Shown piece by piece: positions 11,848-23,924 of a DNA stretch of 64,000 bases. Position 1 is the stretch's first letter. Every line of letters starts with the position of its first letter. Made by a program: the position numbers and the translations under genes. Under the pieces are notes generated by a model. The model was not told the DNA's origin and did no database searches. It saw only the letters and a program-made list of their open reading frames with translations. The DNA is from Sequoia sempervirens (lineage: Eukaryota; Streptophyta; Pinopsida; Cupressales; Cupressaceae), in assembly GCA_007258455.2 (NCBI GenBank), contig VDFB02373365.1, positions 225,274,194 to 225,338,193 of the forward strand. Reading direction: 5' to 3'.

Positions 11848-13197
11848 TTGGCAAGGTTAATGGCAAAAGTGAATATTGAAGAAAATCAAATTTACAATAT
11901 TAAGGAGGAAGAGAATGCAATTGTGAGCATTGAACATACTCGGTATGCAGACACCATGCATTATCTTAAATACATGAATTATCCAAAAGGATTGAGTGAT
12001 AGCCAGAAAATAAATTTCAAGCTGCAAGCATCTAAGTATGTGTTCATGGATGGAGACTTGTTTTGGAAGAATAGGGACAATGTACTATTGTTATGTCTAG
12101 ATGAGTCACAAGCTAAGCATGTCTTAAGTGAAATGCATGAAGGGGTTTGTGGAGGGCATTACTCTGCAAAGACAACCACACATAAAATTCTCAAGGTAGG
12201 TTATTACTGGCCAAAAGTTTTTAATGACTCCTTTTCATATGTAAGAAGATGTGAAGTCTGCCAGAAATTCTCTAGTAAAATGAAGTATCAGGGAGCTTTA
12301 CCACTTAGGCCTTTGCAAGATGAAGCCCCTTTTAATCTATGGGGAATTGATTTCATTGGGAAGATACAAGAGAAATCAAGTGGAGGACACAAGTGGATAT
12401 TGGTGCCTACTGATTATTTTACCAAATGGGTAGAAGCGGTCCCAACTAAGCAAGCTATAAGTAAAGTTGTGAAAAATTTCCTAATGGATAACATCATTAC
12501 TAGATTTGGTACACCACTAAGACTGGTTACTAATAACAGGATGTGTTTCAGATTTGATGAATTCGAAAACTTTTGCAACACATATGGCATTACCATTTCT
12601 TATGCAACTCCTTACCATCCGCAAGCTAATGGTAAGGCAAAGTCCAACAATAAAAGTCTTCTTAAGATTATAAGGAGAATGCTAGGTTAGAACAAGAAAT
12701 CTTGGGATTCAAAATTAAGACTAGTTGTGTGGGTTGATAGGATCACTATAAAGAAGGCAATTGGAAAATCCCCATTTGAATTGGTGTATGGAACACAGGC
12801 CAGGATTCCTTTATATAATTTGTTACCAGTTTACAACTTTATCCTTCAAGAAGATTTGGATATTATAGAACCTATGGAGGAGAGAATGGAGCAACTGGTT
12901 GAACTCGATGAGAGAAGGCGAGTAGCTCAAAACCATAACATGAAGTTGCAGGCACAGATGAAGTGTCTATTTGATTAAAAAGAAAAAGATAGGAAATTTG
13001 AAGAGAATGATCTTGTGCTGATGTGGAACGCAAGGTGTTAGGAGAAGGGAAAGCACAGGAAATTTGAAGCCTTGTGGCTAGGACCTTTTGTGGTTGCTGG
13101 AAAGAAAACAGAATATTCATATTATTTACAAAACATGACCGGTGAAGATCAGGAGTTGCCTTTGCATGGGAAATTTTTGAAGCATTTTTTCTCTTGA
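11848..13197 (+). pseudogene. Gypsy integrase, HHCC finger and core, catalytic residues lost
   Basis: An N-terminal zinc finger H-x-H-x-CEVCQKF is present near 12140-12270. The core begins with NLWGIDFIGKIQ (first catalytic Asp). The second Asp is replaced in LVTNNRMCF (usually TDN), and the Glu is replaced in QANGKAKSNN (usually QAES), so the D,D-35-E triad is broken. The C-terminal part includes KSPFELVYGTQARIP and ends GEDQELPLHGKFLKHFFS-stop, the usual polyprotein end; no chromodomain is visible. TAG codons near 12688 and 13038 and a TAA near 12976 interrupt it. It would have inserted cDNA into the chromosome. Confidence 0.85.
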
Positions 13198-13502
13198 GCA
13201 ATACAGAGGATTAAGGGTTGCTAGTGCATGGACAATTCTTGAAAATCCTCTCAAAGTTCTATCTTCCATGAATAGTAGTCTATGAAATAAAAGGAACAGG
13301 AATTGCCAGTACATGGACAATCCTAGTTTTCCTTCTTTTAAAATAAATCTTTCCATGTACAGTAGTGTAGGGTCATATTCATCTCCATTTCCATTCATTC
13401 CATCATGCTCACATGATCCATCACCTTGAGTTTGGTTTTCTCACCCAGAGGATCTAGATCCTTGCAATGATCTCACAATCATTCATCCACAGATGGAGCC
13501 AC
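13198..13502 (+). other. Gypsy 3' untranslated stretch before R2
   Basis: It lies between the polyprotein stop and R2 and contains two similar copies of a ~50-bp phrase (TTGCTAGTGCATGGACAATTC and TTGCCAGTACATGGACAATC, near 13217 and 13300) that look like a decayed short tandem duplication of the polyprotein end. The bases just before R2, AGATGGAGCCAC, are not a good polypurine tract, which weakens a simple LTR reading. Confidence 0.45.
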
Positions 13503-14744
13503 TGTTAGAGCTATAAAATTTTTAAAATTTGACAGTTGATTATATTTGTGAGTTTCCAAAATAGTCTGAGTCACCATAAGCACAAAATTCTCTCTTCATA
13601 ACATTTTTCTAATATTTTGTCATGTGGTCCAATAGAATCCATCTAGTCCTTAAGATTTTACAGTATAATTAATATCAGCAAGAGATGGTGAGGGTCTCCT
13701 CGATCCATAAAGCATCCTTACTAATGTCTATCTTTTGTAGTCTATGGGCAGGAGTGCAGAATGTCATACCAAAATATTCCATCTATAAACACATATCGGC
13801 AGGATACAATTTATTGTCTCAGTGATAGAAGGATCATCTCGACAAGAGAGTTACCGTTGGAATAAGTCAACGAATTAATGCATGTCTTACCAATCGGTGC
13901 ATGAGGTAAAATTTTGGCCAAACTAAAGTCATCAGAGTGAAGTCTTACTGAAAGCATCAGGTCTTGCCGACAAAGCGCAAAGGGATTCTATCAAAAGACT
14001 ATCGGGATGAACTCGCGTAGTCATACTGACCCATAACTCACACTGATAAAGATATGCATCGGCGAAAGAAAGGTCATCAGTATAAGTTCCTCGGATTATT
14101 AAAGTCACACCGATGAGGTGCTTCGAGGAGAGTTTCACCGAACGGAGCATGTGATTAAATATTTATTAGAATAACAAGTTCAGCAAGACAATTAGCATCG
14201 GTAGGAGTCTTTTCAAGTTTCAAAGTCTTATCGATAGAATTTACTTCATTGGTAAGACACAATATAATCTATGGAACATCTCCCTGACTCAATATTGTCA
14301 CAGCGATACATAAGACTAAAGTGATAACTATTGGTGAGACTCCAAATTTCAATGAGACTACGGGACATTAGAGCAATGTACAGTTATTATTAGTCGGTGA
14401 GACCTCGAGGTTTCGGGGAGACTACAAGATGTTTCGGTGAAAGGTTTAATGAACATTGCAAAAGGATATCAACCTAGATTTGAAAATATATCACTGATAA
14501 TAAATTTGACACGACAGTGTGAGTTTCAAAAAAGACTTCACTCGTGCTTCAGCGGACACATTAATGGCACGACGAAATATAACAGGGAGAATTCAATTGA
14601 AAGCATTAGTGTTGAATTGATAACAGAAGAGTCAGCAAGGCGAAGAAATAACTAGGGTATCCTTCCAGTCTAAAGATCTCAAGTAGAGTACAGTAAGTGA
14701 TTGCACCTTATCTCCTCTAATTTTAACTTCTATAACTTTGAAGA

Positions 14745-17706
14745 ATGGAGTCCCTTGGCTCAGGAAAATTGAAAGTAGAAAACATGGTGAAAGCAGTCAA
14801 CCTAAGCGAAAGAAACAAAAAATTGAAATAAAACATGAGGGCACAAAATGATGACTAAATCAGGACCTCATTGACCAGTTACCTAGCTCTAGACCTAAAG
14901 CCAAACGATCTGCTCAGCTTAGGGTAGAAATAGATAAACTGGATGATAAATGTAAATTCATAGGGGATGTTTGGATTCCAATAAGGGGATATGAATTATT
15001 CAATTTTCATTATTATCGAAGGAATCATTTTCAACCAGTATGCAATCCATGGAAATCAATTTGGGAAAACTGGTGTGCCCTAATGTATTTGTAAATGCAG
15101 AATTGGTAAAATTGTTAGCTGATCATTATGACCTGAAACACCAAGCTATATGTGACCCGTCTGGAAAACCACAAATATATTTATCAAAAGATGCAATAGG
15201 GCAAGTATTTAGTTTATAAGGTGTTTGTGATGAAAAGGTCATTTGTGAAGAATTTGAAAAAGAGTTCTAGAGAATGGACATGATTGATAAGGATTGGAGG
15301 TTTTCGGTTCATAGGATTAGACAAGGGGGTAAACTAGTCCCTCTACAGGATAGTGATGGACCTCCTTTTCACGTTGACTTATTTGAAACTTATATGAAAT
15401 ATACTTATTTCTCAGTGGGCTAGGTATTGGGAATGGATGTCCCAGAGTATGTGTCAATTGTGCCAATGCTAATTTTAGCATATATCCAATACCACAACTC
15501 TAGGCCTTTTGGCAATGCCTCATACATTTTTAAGGAGCTTGATTCTAGATTAAGGGAAATAAAAGGAGGAGCTTCTATTTTTCATCTCAGGAATTATTCA
15601 TTGTTGATGCATATGGTGCTATATTTTGGACAAGAGTTAGGACTGTGGCTCAAGGAGATGAGAATTTCTCAAACTGATAAGGAAGGTCTAGCATTACCTA
15701 TTCAATTATGGACCGTTGCTTGGGACAGTAGATTTTCCAACTCTAATTTTGTTCATTTTGAAGAGTACTTTGTGAAGACATTGCATAAATTGTACAATTA
15801 TCCATATAATTACTCTTTATCTGAAGAGATAAAGATATTTCTTCGGAAAAAGGATTTCAATGGGCCAATTGATCATAATTGGGGAGATTGGTATTGCTTG
15901 GAGGAAGTTACTATGATTAGAGTTTATGGGTTTGAAGATTCCCCATTCATTTTTCAAAAAACAATCCCTAACAAAATTGCATATTTGGAGATTGTTAGAT
16001 ACATGGATTATTCCATTGTTATGAATCTTAGTTCCTTTGGAAAGAAGGCTTTCATGTGTAGTACATTATGCTTTGGTGATTTCACTATATTGTCCAAGGA
16101 AGGATATAATTTGATCCTTGATAAACTGTTGTAGTACAATATGAATAGAGGACCACCCAAAAAGAACTTTGACCCATAAGGGTTTATTAATTATGCTAAA
16201 ATAAAGATAAATTTGGAGGGTATCAACATGTGCCCTATCACTTTGATGATATGATCCGAAATTTGGATGAGGAAGAAGCAGAGATGGTGGTCGAAAGGTA
16301 TAATCAAAGGTTGCAGGATGCACAGTTGTTGTCTTCTGGGGAGGAGGCATCCAAGGATAACATACCCCAAAGTCAACTAAGTAAAGTGTCCAGATTAAGA
16401 ACTCAACATTATATTTTCCCAACCCGAGAGTTGAGTATTGAAGAGAATGAGGAAGCAGATGCAAGACATATAAAATACATATCATTTGTATGAGATGATG
16501 AATTTGTTAATTCCCCAGAATTTAAAGCATTTTTGTATAAACAGAAGGGAAAAGAAATAAGGGAAAAGGTTGATAATATTACTATAGGTAATGAAGAGAA
16601 ATTTCTAAACAATTTGAGGAGGTGTGTAGATGAGGAGATGACAGGTATGACCAGTAAAAAGGGGAGAAAAATGTTTGTAAATGTTCATGTCATGATCTTT
16701 CCCAGGCTAGATCTCAATTTTGCACTAGTCTTTAATAGTTTCTTAAAGGACAGTAATGCTACACACAAGCTAGACCAAGAAAAACATAACAAAAGTGTGT
16801 GCATGATCTAAATACAATACATATGAAGGATCATTAATGATTTGGGCCTTATATCCACCCCATAGGAAATCAATAGTTATTGACACTAAAAAGGCATTCG
16901 AGCATGTCATCAGTTTAAAGGTTGGAGAAGTTGATCCTGTGGCTACCGCAGAAATTGGAATTAATGTGGCAAAACTAAACAAAGCCCAAATTCAGATGTC
17001 GATTAAGGAGAGAATGATGTACAAAACAAATAACAAAAAGATGTTGAGAGAAAATGATCACCTAAAAGATTTGTTAGGCATTACTATGAAGTCACCCAAC
17101 ATGCTTACTCAGGGTGAAAGGCCTTAGTCAAGAGATCATTGGGAAGGATCAAGTGCTTACTTCCAAGGAGAAAATGATGTAATTGTAGCAATAATCAAGA
17201 TAAGGTAGGCTAGTTTAACATCTTGGTTAAATAAAATATAGGGTAAATATTCACACACCCTTGCTGCATTAAAAGAACATAAAAGGATGGATGGACAGAT
17301 TATGAAGAAGTTTCAAGAAAAAAACTAGAGAGATGTTTCTAATAGTGCAGCAATTGAAGCTATAAATCATATTATGAATAAACATTGAAACTTTTACGAA
17401 GAATTGCAAGGGGGTGAACACGAATTGATAAATGCTGCCAAGAAAACATTGATTACATTCTCTAATGATAGAGGGGAACTAAAAGAAATGACATGATGGA
17501 AAGGTGAGAGTGAGTCAATACTACATGAAATTCTGAAGACAACTACTATGGAGTAGACAACATTAGAAGAAGCGAGCGAGCAAAATGAGAAGATGATAAA
17601 GATGGAGATCACAATCTAAAATGCAGTTGGAGATGCAGATACATGCGAACGTCAGGATTATTTGGATCACCTATCTAAAACTAATTTATATCTAAACAGA
17701 GCCTGA
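14745..17706 (+). pseudogene. ORF1 of R2: uncharacterised retroelement-borne protein, decayed
   Basis: The same gene as in R1, but longer. The ATG context matches. The longest surviving piece (15427-16134) begins GMDVPEYVSIVPM, contains NWGDWYCLEE, RVYGFEDSPF and NKIAYLEIVRY, and stops at a TAG where R1 has CAG. Later pieces read HFDDMIRNLDEEEAEMVVER, a basic/charged region with KQKGKEIREK, a LYPPHRKSIVIDT segment and a helical KERMMYKTNNKKMLREN stretch present only in this copy. It ends NLYLNRA-stop. Stops occur at 15217, 15268, 15421, 16132, 16177 and elsewhere. Function unknown. It shares residues with the minus-strand gene at 23925-27763. Confidence 0.6.
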
Positions 17707-20001
17707 TTATCCATTAAATCTATTTGTTATGTAAACATATGACATTTTTGAAAGGACACATCCTTTCAAGTATTTGATGTATAAGTATTTGTTTTGGTAC
17801 CGAAACAGAGACATAGATAGAATATAGAATATCAGATAGAATTGGAAAAGGATATAATAGAATACAATGTTTCACAAATATGAGACTATGATGCATGTTT
17901 GAAATTATGTAGATATCAATGAGAATCATTCAGTGTGCTAGTGTATTTCTGGTATCAATTGTTTGTTGTGTTCATTGAAATTATTACTATAGTTGTCTCC
18001 AAGGTTAATTTTTTCTCGTTAGCTAAATTAATATAACAAGTTTATGATCAATTTATCAGTGTACATTTGTTGTATCTATGTGGTTAATTAACTGGTTCTT
18101 TAAAGGAGAGATTAAGTCCTTTTAATTGATCATAGTAATCAAGGAAGTTTATTTGGATCATTAAGAAGAACTTAGTAGTTGTAGTCCTGCATGTTTATTC
18201 AAGTTAAAAACTAAAATATATGTCAAATAATTTGAATGTTTTCCAGAAAGAAGTTACTCATTTAGATTTCATTTGACTCCACATACCCAAAAGGGTACTA
18301 GTTTATGCATTTCCATCATTTGGTTCCATTCATTTTTTACATCTATTAATTGAACATATTAGGTTTTAGTTTTAATATTTCAAATCATGTTTTATCTATC
18401 CACTCACATCAACCATTGTGGGAAAAACACTTCAAAAGAAATATGCACAAGTCACATCATTTAATTTTGCTTCGTTCATATAGGTATACCCGCCTAGGTC
18501 TAGTAGCACTTGAAGAGTAGAAGGTCCAAAGCATTTGGCCTTGTATGTTACCCTGAAATGTATCAAGAGATTGGCAACCTCTTGAGGTATTCTTACCTGC
18601 GTTTTTGAGAGCTAACAACCCGTATGGATATGAAAGACAGTATTTGTTGAGTCCCCACTTGGACAAGTCTAGCTATGCTTATCTTTAGTGAATGGTTAAA
18701 TGCTTGACCCCATTGGCTCCCCTCCACGACACTCACTTATATGGGGCAGCCAAACATCAACACCCATGAAACTCCCATGGCATGTTTTCCATTTCTACTA
18801 AAGACCATAAAACTGTGGGGTGGCTTAAGAACGATGGTTCTTGCACCAATAAATAGATAAAGGATTTTGGAAATTCTAGAACATGGGTTTTAATAAGGAA
18901 TTTCCATTTGTGGAGATTGACCCATATGACGAGAGTCCCCTTTCGGATCCATTTCGTCGGAATCAACCGCGTGATATTGGTGTTTCTTTGAAGACCCACA
19001 TTTATATCCCGGATGGAAATACTCTCGGGTTCAGAGTGTTACTGGTTGATTTGTTCCCTTGGGTGAGTACTTTTTTCCCAAGGCAAGCCCTCTAGGATAA
19101 ACAAAATCATGCAAAGACAAAATCCGTAACTCGAGCAATCTTTGATGACACAAAAAAGAGAATATACACAATGATTCTCTACTCACACTCGCACAATATT
19201 TTGTTCAATTTTTTAACCCAAATTGAAGTGTGGAGGTGATTTATTTGTCTCACCCTAAAATCATGAAAAAGGCCTTTTGATTCTCAAGATCGCTATAAAG
19301 TGCGAGAGAAGCACATACGTCCTTTTTCAATGAATTTAGTTTAAGTAAGCCTTCACAAAAACAAAGTTGCACTTGTTCGTTTTAAATCCACAAGGAAATT
19401 ATTTTGATTCATTTTAAAGCACCAAATGAAGTGTGAGAAATTTCCTTGTTCAATTTTTAGCCCAAAAGTAAAGTCTAGTCAGTTTCTAAGTTGAGTTTTA
19501 ATCCAATTTTGAAAAGATCAAATCAGTGATTTAGTTGTTCTAAAATAGAAAACAAAAGAAAGAAATACACACTTCAAGCTATTATATTAAGCATTTAGAA
19601 ATGATTTTTCAAGTTTAGTGCTTGATTCTCCAACTCAAACTTTAATTCTTCAAAGAGTGTTTTCTATGCTTCAATTTTTTCAAGTCCCATGTGCAAATCT
19701 GCAAGATAAAAACATATGTGAATTAATTGTTTGAGAAACAATTAAATATATATATATATATTGAAAGAAGATTAATTTCAAGGATGTGATCAATTTAATG
19801 ATGATATCTAATTGATAATCTTTCAGCATTGGTTAATTCAAGTTCAATGTCACATGCCCACTTTAAAAGTGCTTGTGACTCTTTAATTCCTAATGCCACA
19901 GATTCTTTATGCAAACCCTCCTTTCAAACAATACAAAGTTATATCAAATGAAATATTATATGTGAGGGAACAATAGAGAATTATCACACCAAGAAAATTT
20001 A
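17707..20001 (+). other. Non-coding 3' part of R2
   Basis: This is the counterpart of 4588-6878 in R1, AT-rich and without a conserved frame. It includes a (TA)n run near 19748. Short open frames here differ from those in R1, which argues against coding. The stretch ends at the divergence point from R1. Confidence 0.5.
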
Positions 20002-21318
20002 TGCTTGTCACGTCAAGTGTCTACAAAAGAAAAATAATGGGCAGAGCATTAAAAGTTAATCAACACATAATGCCAAATGAAAATTGGAGGCCAAAATTAA
20101 TAAACACACTTGCCACCCTCTTTTATCAATGCGCCCTACTAAGCAGTGTGAGTTACTCTAAGTCATGGGGTTCTTGTGATAGTAGTCCTTAGGTAGAAGA
20201 AAAAAAGAGTTGTACTTTCCTTCACCAGGTAGTCAGAGCTGTGAGGGTGCAATCTCCTCACCAACTATTCTAAAAAAAAAATAGAACTATGGTGCGGGTC
20301 AAATCTATTCCAGCCATTGCATTGATGGATGGGTTCTAATGGTGATGGGTCAGTGACCACATATCGATGCCTTTATGATGCTATCACCATCTATCTTAAA
20401 GGAGAGGGTCCATATTCTTTCACTTCAACTAGCTATAGTGACTGGCATATTACTTTTCGCTAGCATACTTGCTCTTCAAACATTAAATTCAGTAAAATCA
20501 AGTCATCCAAAAGTCATCTTATGTTTATTCAGATTCACGCTTCCCTCCACACATGAATGATTCTTGTGACTGTGGCCAATCACAATGATCTGTATACCTT
20601 TTAACCACATGATGCCATCGACCACCCTTACTACAGAAATCAAACATTATGTCACTTAATATTATCTCCACGAAATTAGTATAAGGCATGTATATGATAT
20701 AGTTTTGTGTGGAGATGCAAGCCTGTGCCTTTTCAATTATGTTCCCTTTCTCAATGCATTACAACAGTTGCATCAAGGCTATCAATATTTAGGTGAATTT
20801 ATGGAAACTTTGAAGATATAAAATGATTTTAAGCAATATAAAATAGACACAAAGACTTTAAACAACCATGCACTAGTCGACTTTAAATAGAGACATAATG
20901 AGCATGACTAGGTAGCCTTCAATTCCTTTAATGATTATTCAATATATCGATGCCATGATATCTTCCACTTGCTTTACACAGGAAGTGTACGCGTACTATG
21001 CCAGTAGAGTGCCAGTGGCTTGTTTTGAAAATCTACATTTAGAATAAAGATTTCTACAATAATTGTAAGAGATTTTCCATGTTTCACAAACAATTGAGTA
21101 GTGTAGGCCCAATCACTTCATTAGATGATTTTGCTCAGAGAATCTAAGAAGTATATTTTAGCATATTATGTATTTCTCACTATGTCATTCATGGTACACA
21201 ACAAATTCTTAAAGGAAAATGTATCAACAATGAAAATTTAGTACATATTAAAATGCAGATTTTTATCAAAAATATTATATGCCTTGGCAAGATATGTTCA
21301 CATGGAAATAGGGATCAG
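20002..21318. other. Unassigned region right of R2
   Basis: No repeat ends or recognisable domains are seen, apart from the possibility that the last ~250 bp belong to the same PPR-like gene fragment that follows. Several frames of about 60 codons (20001, 20375, 21253) show nothing familiar. Confidence 0.35.
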
Positions 21319-21573
21319 GTGGGCGATATTTTTGTCAAAATGCCTCAAAATATTTCATTTTGTAGCGATAAAAATAATGTTTGCAGGCATATATTAACCA
21401 AAATGAATCGATTGAATAGCTTAAAAAGTCTCTAAGCAATTTTCATCGGCATGTAAAGCCGAATTCCACAATCTTTGCTGACATTCTCTTTGATGCAGAA
21501 TATGGAAACATAGAAAATGTGCTCGAATGGAAAGAAGGATTCATTGAATGTACCTTCTCTCTTGTTATTTTTT
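21319..21573 (+). pseudogene. PPR-like (pentatricopeptide repeat) gene fragment, frameshifted
   Basis: In one frame VGDIFVKMPQN resembles the FDKMP-type motif of plant PLS-class PPR proteins. After a frame change the sequence reads NQNESIE, a stop, then LKKSLSNFHRHVKPNSTIFA. That looks like a PPR repeat end followed by the common VKPNSTTF motif, and GNIENVLEWKEGFIE follows in the expected place. PPR proteins bind organelle RNA. Only one to two repeats are left and no start or targeting signal is visible, so this is a relic. The match rests on short motifs. Confidence 0.4.
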
Positions 21574-22122
21574 AGTTGAAGCAATCTCTAAAACCAATGC
21601 ATTATCTGACAGTGCACACTTCCAGGGAAGAGAGATACCTTGAATCAGTAGCATATCTTAACAAAAGATACTCTTGTCCCTGCAACACAATTACATCATT
21701 GAGGTTTGTATTCGTATAGCAGTGGTTAAGTAAATTCTTTTAAAATTTCAAAGTGATAGAATTGAAAGTCTGCAAGTAACACTCAGTTGATTTCCCAAAC
21801 CGTATTCAAGCAAATGCATTTGGTAGGCATAAATAAAAGAGACCAGTGAACAAATGCTAAATAAGAGACTTTCAAGCTAATGTAAATGGTGGATGAAAGA
21901 AAAAATGGTGGCTCAAAGCTTTTTGAGAAACATTCAAACTAAGAAGCATTCACACTAATGCCATTAGCAAGTGTAAAGTAGTGCCTAGGCCTATGCATAT
22001 ACACTGGGAAGATGCTAGTTAAAGGTTTGAATTATTTAAAAAGTACGCAAAAAAATATGACAACACACTCAATTCATAAAGACATGGCATCCAGTATCTG
22101 AGCCCTCCTTCTAGCACCATTA
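21574..22122. other. Unassigned AT-rich stretch
   Basis: No coding or repeat signal is recognised. It ends in CCATTA, which forms a near-duplicate (CCATTG) with the bases just right of the following LTR-like sequence. Confidence 0.35.
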
Positions 22123-23223
22123 TGTGGATGTGAAAATATGCATTTTGGTTAAAATCCTAACACACAAAGCAAGATTATTATTTTAAAACAAAGCCAATAA
22201 TCAACATCCCTATGAAATCAATCAACATGCTTCATGATGCAATCAAGACAACAAATGATTAGATAAACTAATTGAAAGCATACAATAAAACATGAAGTAA
22301 ATCATATCTCATAGTGGATTGGTGCTTCTATGGAAAGAAGCCCTTTCCCAATCCTTTGCTAAGCTAAATGATGCAATGCTTTGAGATGGAGTGGATGGAC
22401 AAAATCAGTTCTCAATTGAAGAGAGTGACTTTGCGTGAAGATTGTGGATCAAGTTCTTGAGATGAAAATGCTAAGATTGTGGAGGATTTGATGATGAATG
22501 AAGCCTTCCATTTATAGAATATTTTGATGAGAGAAATAACCAAATGGATGAATGTGGGACAAATATTTAGCCAATGAGATGAGGCCACTTGTCAACTTAT
22601 GATGGGCTTGAGGAATGAGTACATTTTAGTCAATGTGCCAAAGAGAGGGAGATTCCAATTTGAATTTGAGAGTTAAATGTTGGGTTTGACTTGTGCAAGA
22701 GACATGTAAGAGCTCATAAATGCTTTGTTGGATGTACATGTCCACTTGTTTTTGAATTCAAACTTGAGGGAGTATTCCTCAAAGATGCCATGTTGATGGA
22801 AAATGATGAATTTATAAATGAATTAAAATGCTTTATTGGTGCAAGTGGGAAAAGCTAGAGGATGTGATGGGTAATTAGATTAGGTTAATAAGGATTAGAT
22901 TAGTTTAGATGATGATTAAGATGCTTTGACCCAATTCACTTGAATATTTTGATTTATTTAAATCAAAAGGGAGAAATATGACTTTTGAGATTTAATTAAA
23001 TAAATTCTTGATTTATTTAATCAAAGAGGGCATGATAGGCTTAAATTAAATAAAGTTAATTTATTAAATTTAAGTGGATAATCCTTAGAGATTAAATGAA
23101 CCCAATTTTCCTAATGAATGGATTTAATGAACTTGATTTATTTAATGAGCAGATGAATGTGAACTTGGTTTACTTGATGAATGGACTTAATTGAATGCAT
23201 GATGCTAATTTTGCATGTCTACA
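22123..23223. mobile_element. Probable solo LTR (about 1.1 kb)
   Basis: It starts TGTGGATGTGAAAATATGC and ends GCATGTCTACA, giving the TG...CA ends of an LTR. The flanking six bases CCATTA and CCATTG agree in five positions and look like a target duplication. The inside is AT-rich, with repeated TTGATTTATTTAAT-like words and no coding frame. No gag or pol sequence adjoins it on either side. On the minus strand the left flank reads TGGTGCTAGAAGGAGGG, which could be a primer site, so a truncated minus-strand element is the alternative. Confidence 0.45.
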
Positions 23224-23229
23224 CCATTG

Positions 23230-23924
23230 TATTCATTCATAGTGAAAATTTAATACATACAATCATTCATTATCACTAAAATTTCAAAATCAAACAAGAA
23301 CATATCACCAACTCATTACTAAAATTCATAGATCAATAAACAAAAAGAGATCTCATTCACAAATAACTCAATGAAATAGTCTTAGATTTGGAATCTTCTA
23401 TTGATTTTCATCAAATAAGAGACATTTATGCACAAAAACCTCATTGGCATATGAATGACTATTGTTCATCAATATCACCATTAAAACTAATTCTAGAAAT
23501 AGCATAAGCTATATTGAAAACTTGTAAAAATGTCTAAGTATCTTTGCATAAAATTGTTAAAGCTTCTAAGAACTGAAAGAACTATCCTAGATCTCTCTTT
23601 AGGCAGCTAATATTTTTTTCAACTAGCCAAGCTTTACAACATGGAGATAAATTCTACATATGGACAAGTTCAACACTAATTTCTCTCATAAAAAATTAAG
23701 ATCCACAAATCAAGGAGTAACTGGACCTGAATGAGGAAACTACCAATTATGATCTTTAGTTAACAACTAATGACTTTGTATCAAAATATGGATACGAAAG
23801 GAGAAGGTCAAAGTGTTGGGGATCTTTAGTTTAGCTTGTGTTATGATCCTAAAAATTAGGAGAGAGTTGCCCAGCTGGTTGTATCATTTGATGCTTCATT
23901 CAAAAAGGATATTCCATAACCACT
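23230..23924. other. Unassigned AT-rich stretch
   Basis: No gene or repeat boundary is recognised between the solo LTR and the stop codon of the minus-strand gene. It probably corresponds to the 3' untranslated region of that gene. Confidence 0.35.

Larger units (their letters stand above)
796..20001 (+). mobile_element. Ty3/gypsy (Tat-type) LTR retroelement, decayed, with >6 kb direct repeats
   Basis: Two direct repeats flank a gag-pol region in the order gag, aspartic protease, archaeal/plant-type RNase H, reverse transcriptase, gypsy RNase H, HHCC integrase. Both repeats begin at the same TGTTAGAGCT and lose similarity to each other at the same place, after ...AAAATTTA. The second RNase H is known from plant Tat-lineage elements. 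The 5-bp flanks (ATCCC on the left, TGCTT on the right) do not match, and no clear TGG primer site follows R1, so the outer limits are not proven to be LTR termini. Every domain carries stops or frameshifts, so the element is dead. Alternatively, the true LTR may be shorter and the right part a truncated tandem unit. Confidence 0.75.
13503..20001 (+). repeat. Direct repeat R2 (3' copy of R1)
   Basis: It starts TGTTAGAGCTATAAAATTT and follows R1 through the leader, ORF1 and non-coding tail until ...CACACCAAGAAAATTTA. It then leaves homology where R1 passes into gag. It keeps about 340 bp (roughly 16944-17282) and about 45 bp (near 14830-14875) that R1 lacks, so R2 is the better template for the original ORF1. 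Either the 3' giant LTR, or a shorter LTR followed by a truncated second internal region. Confidence 0.75.
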
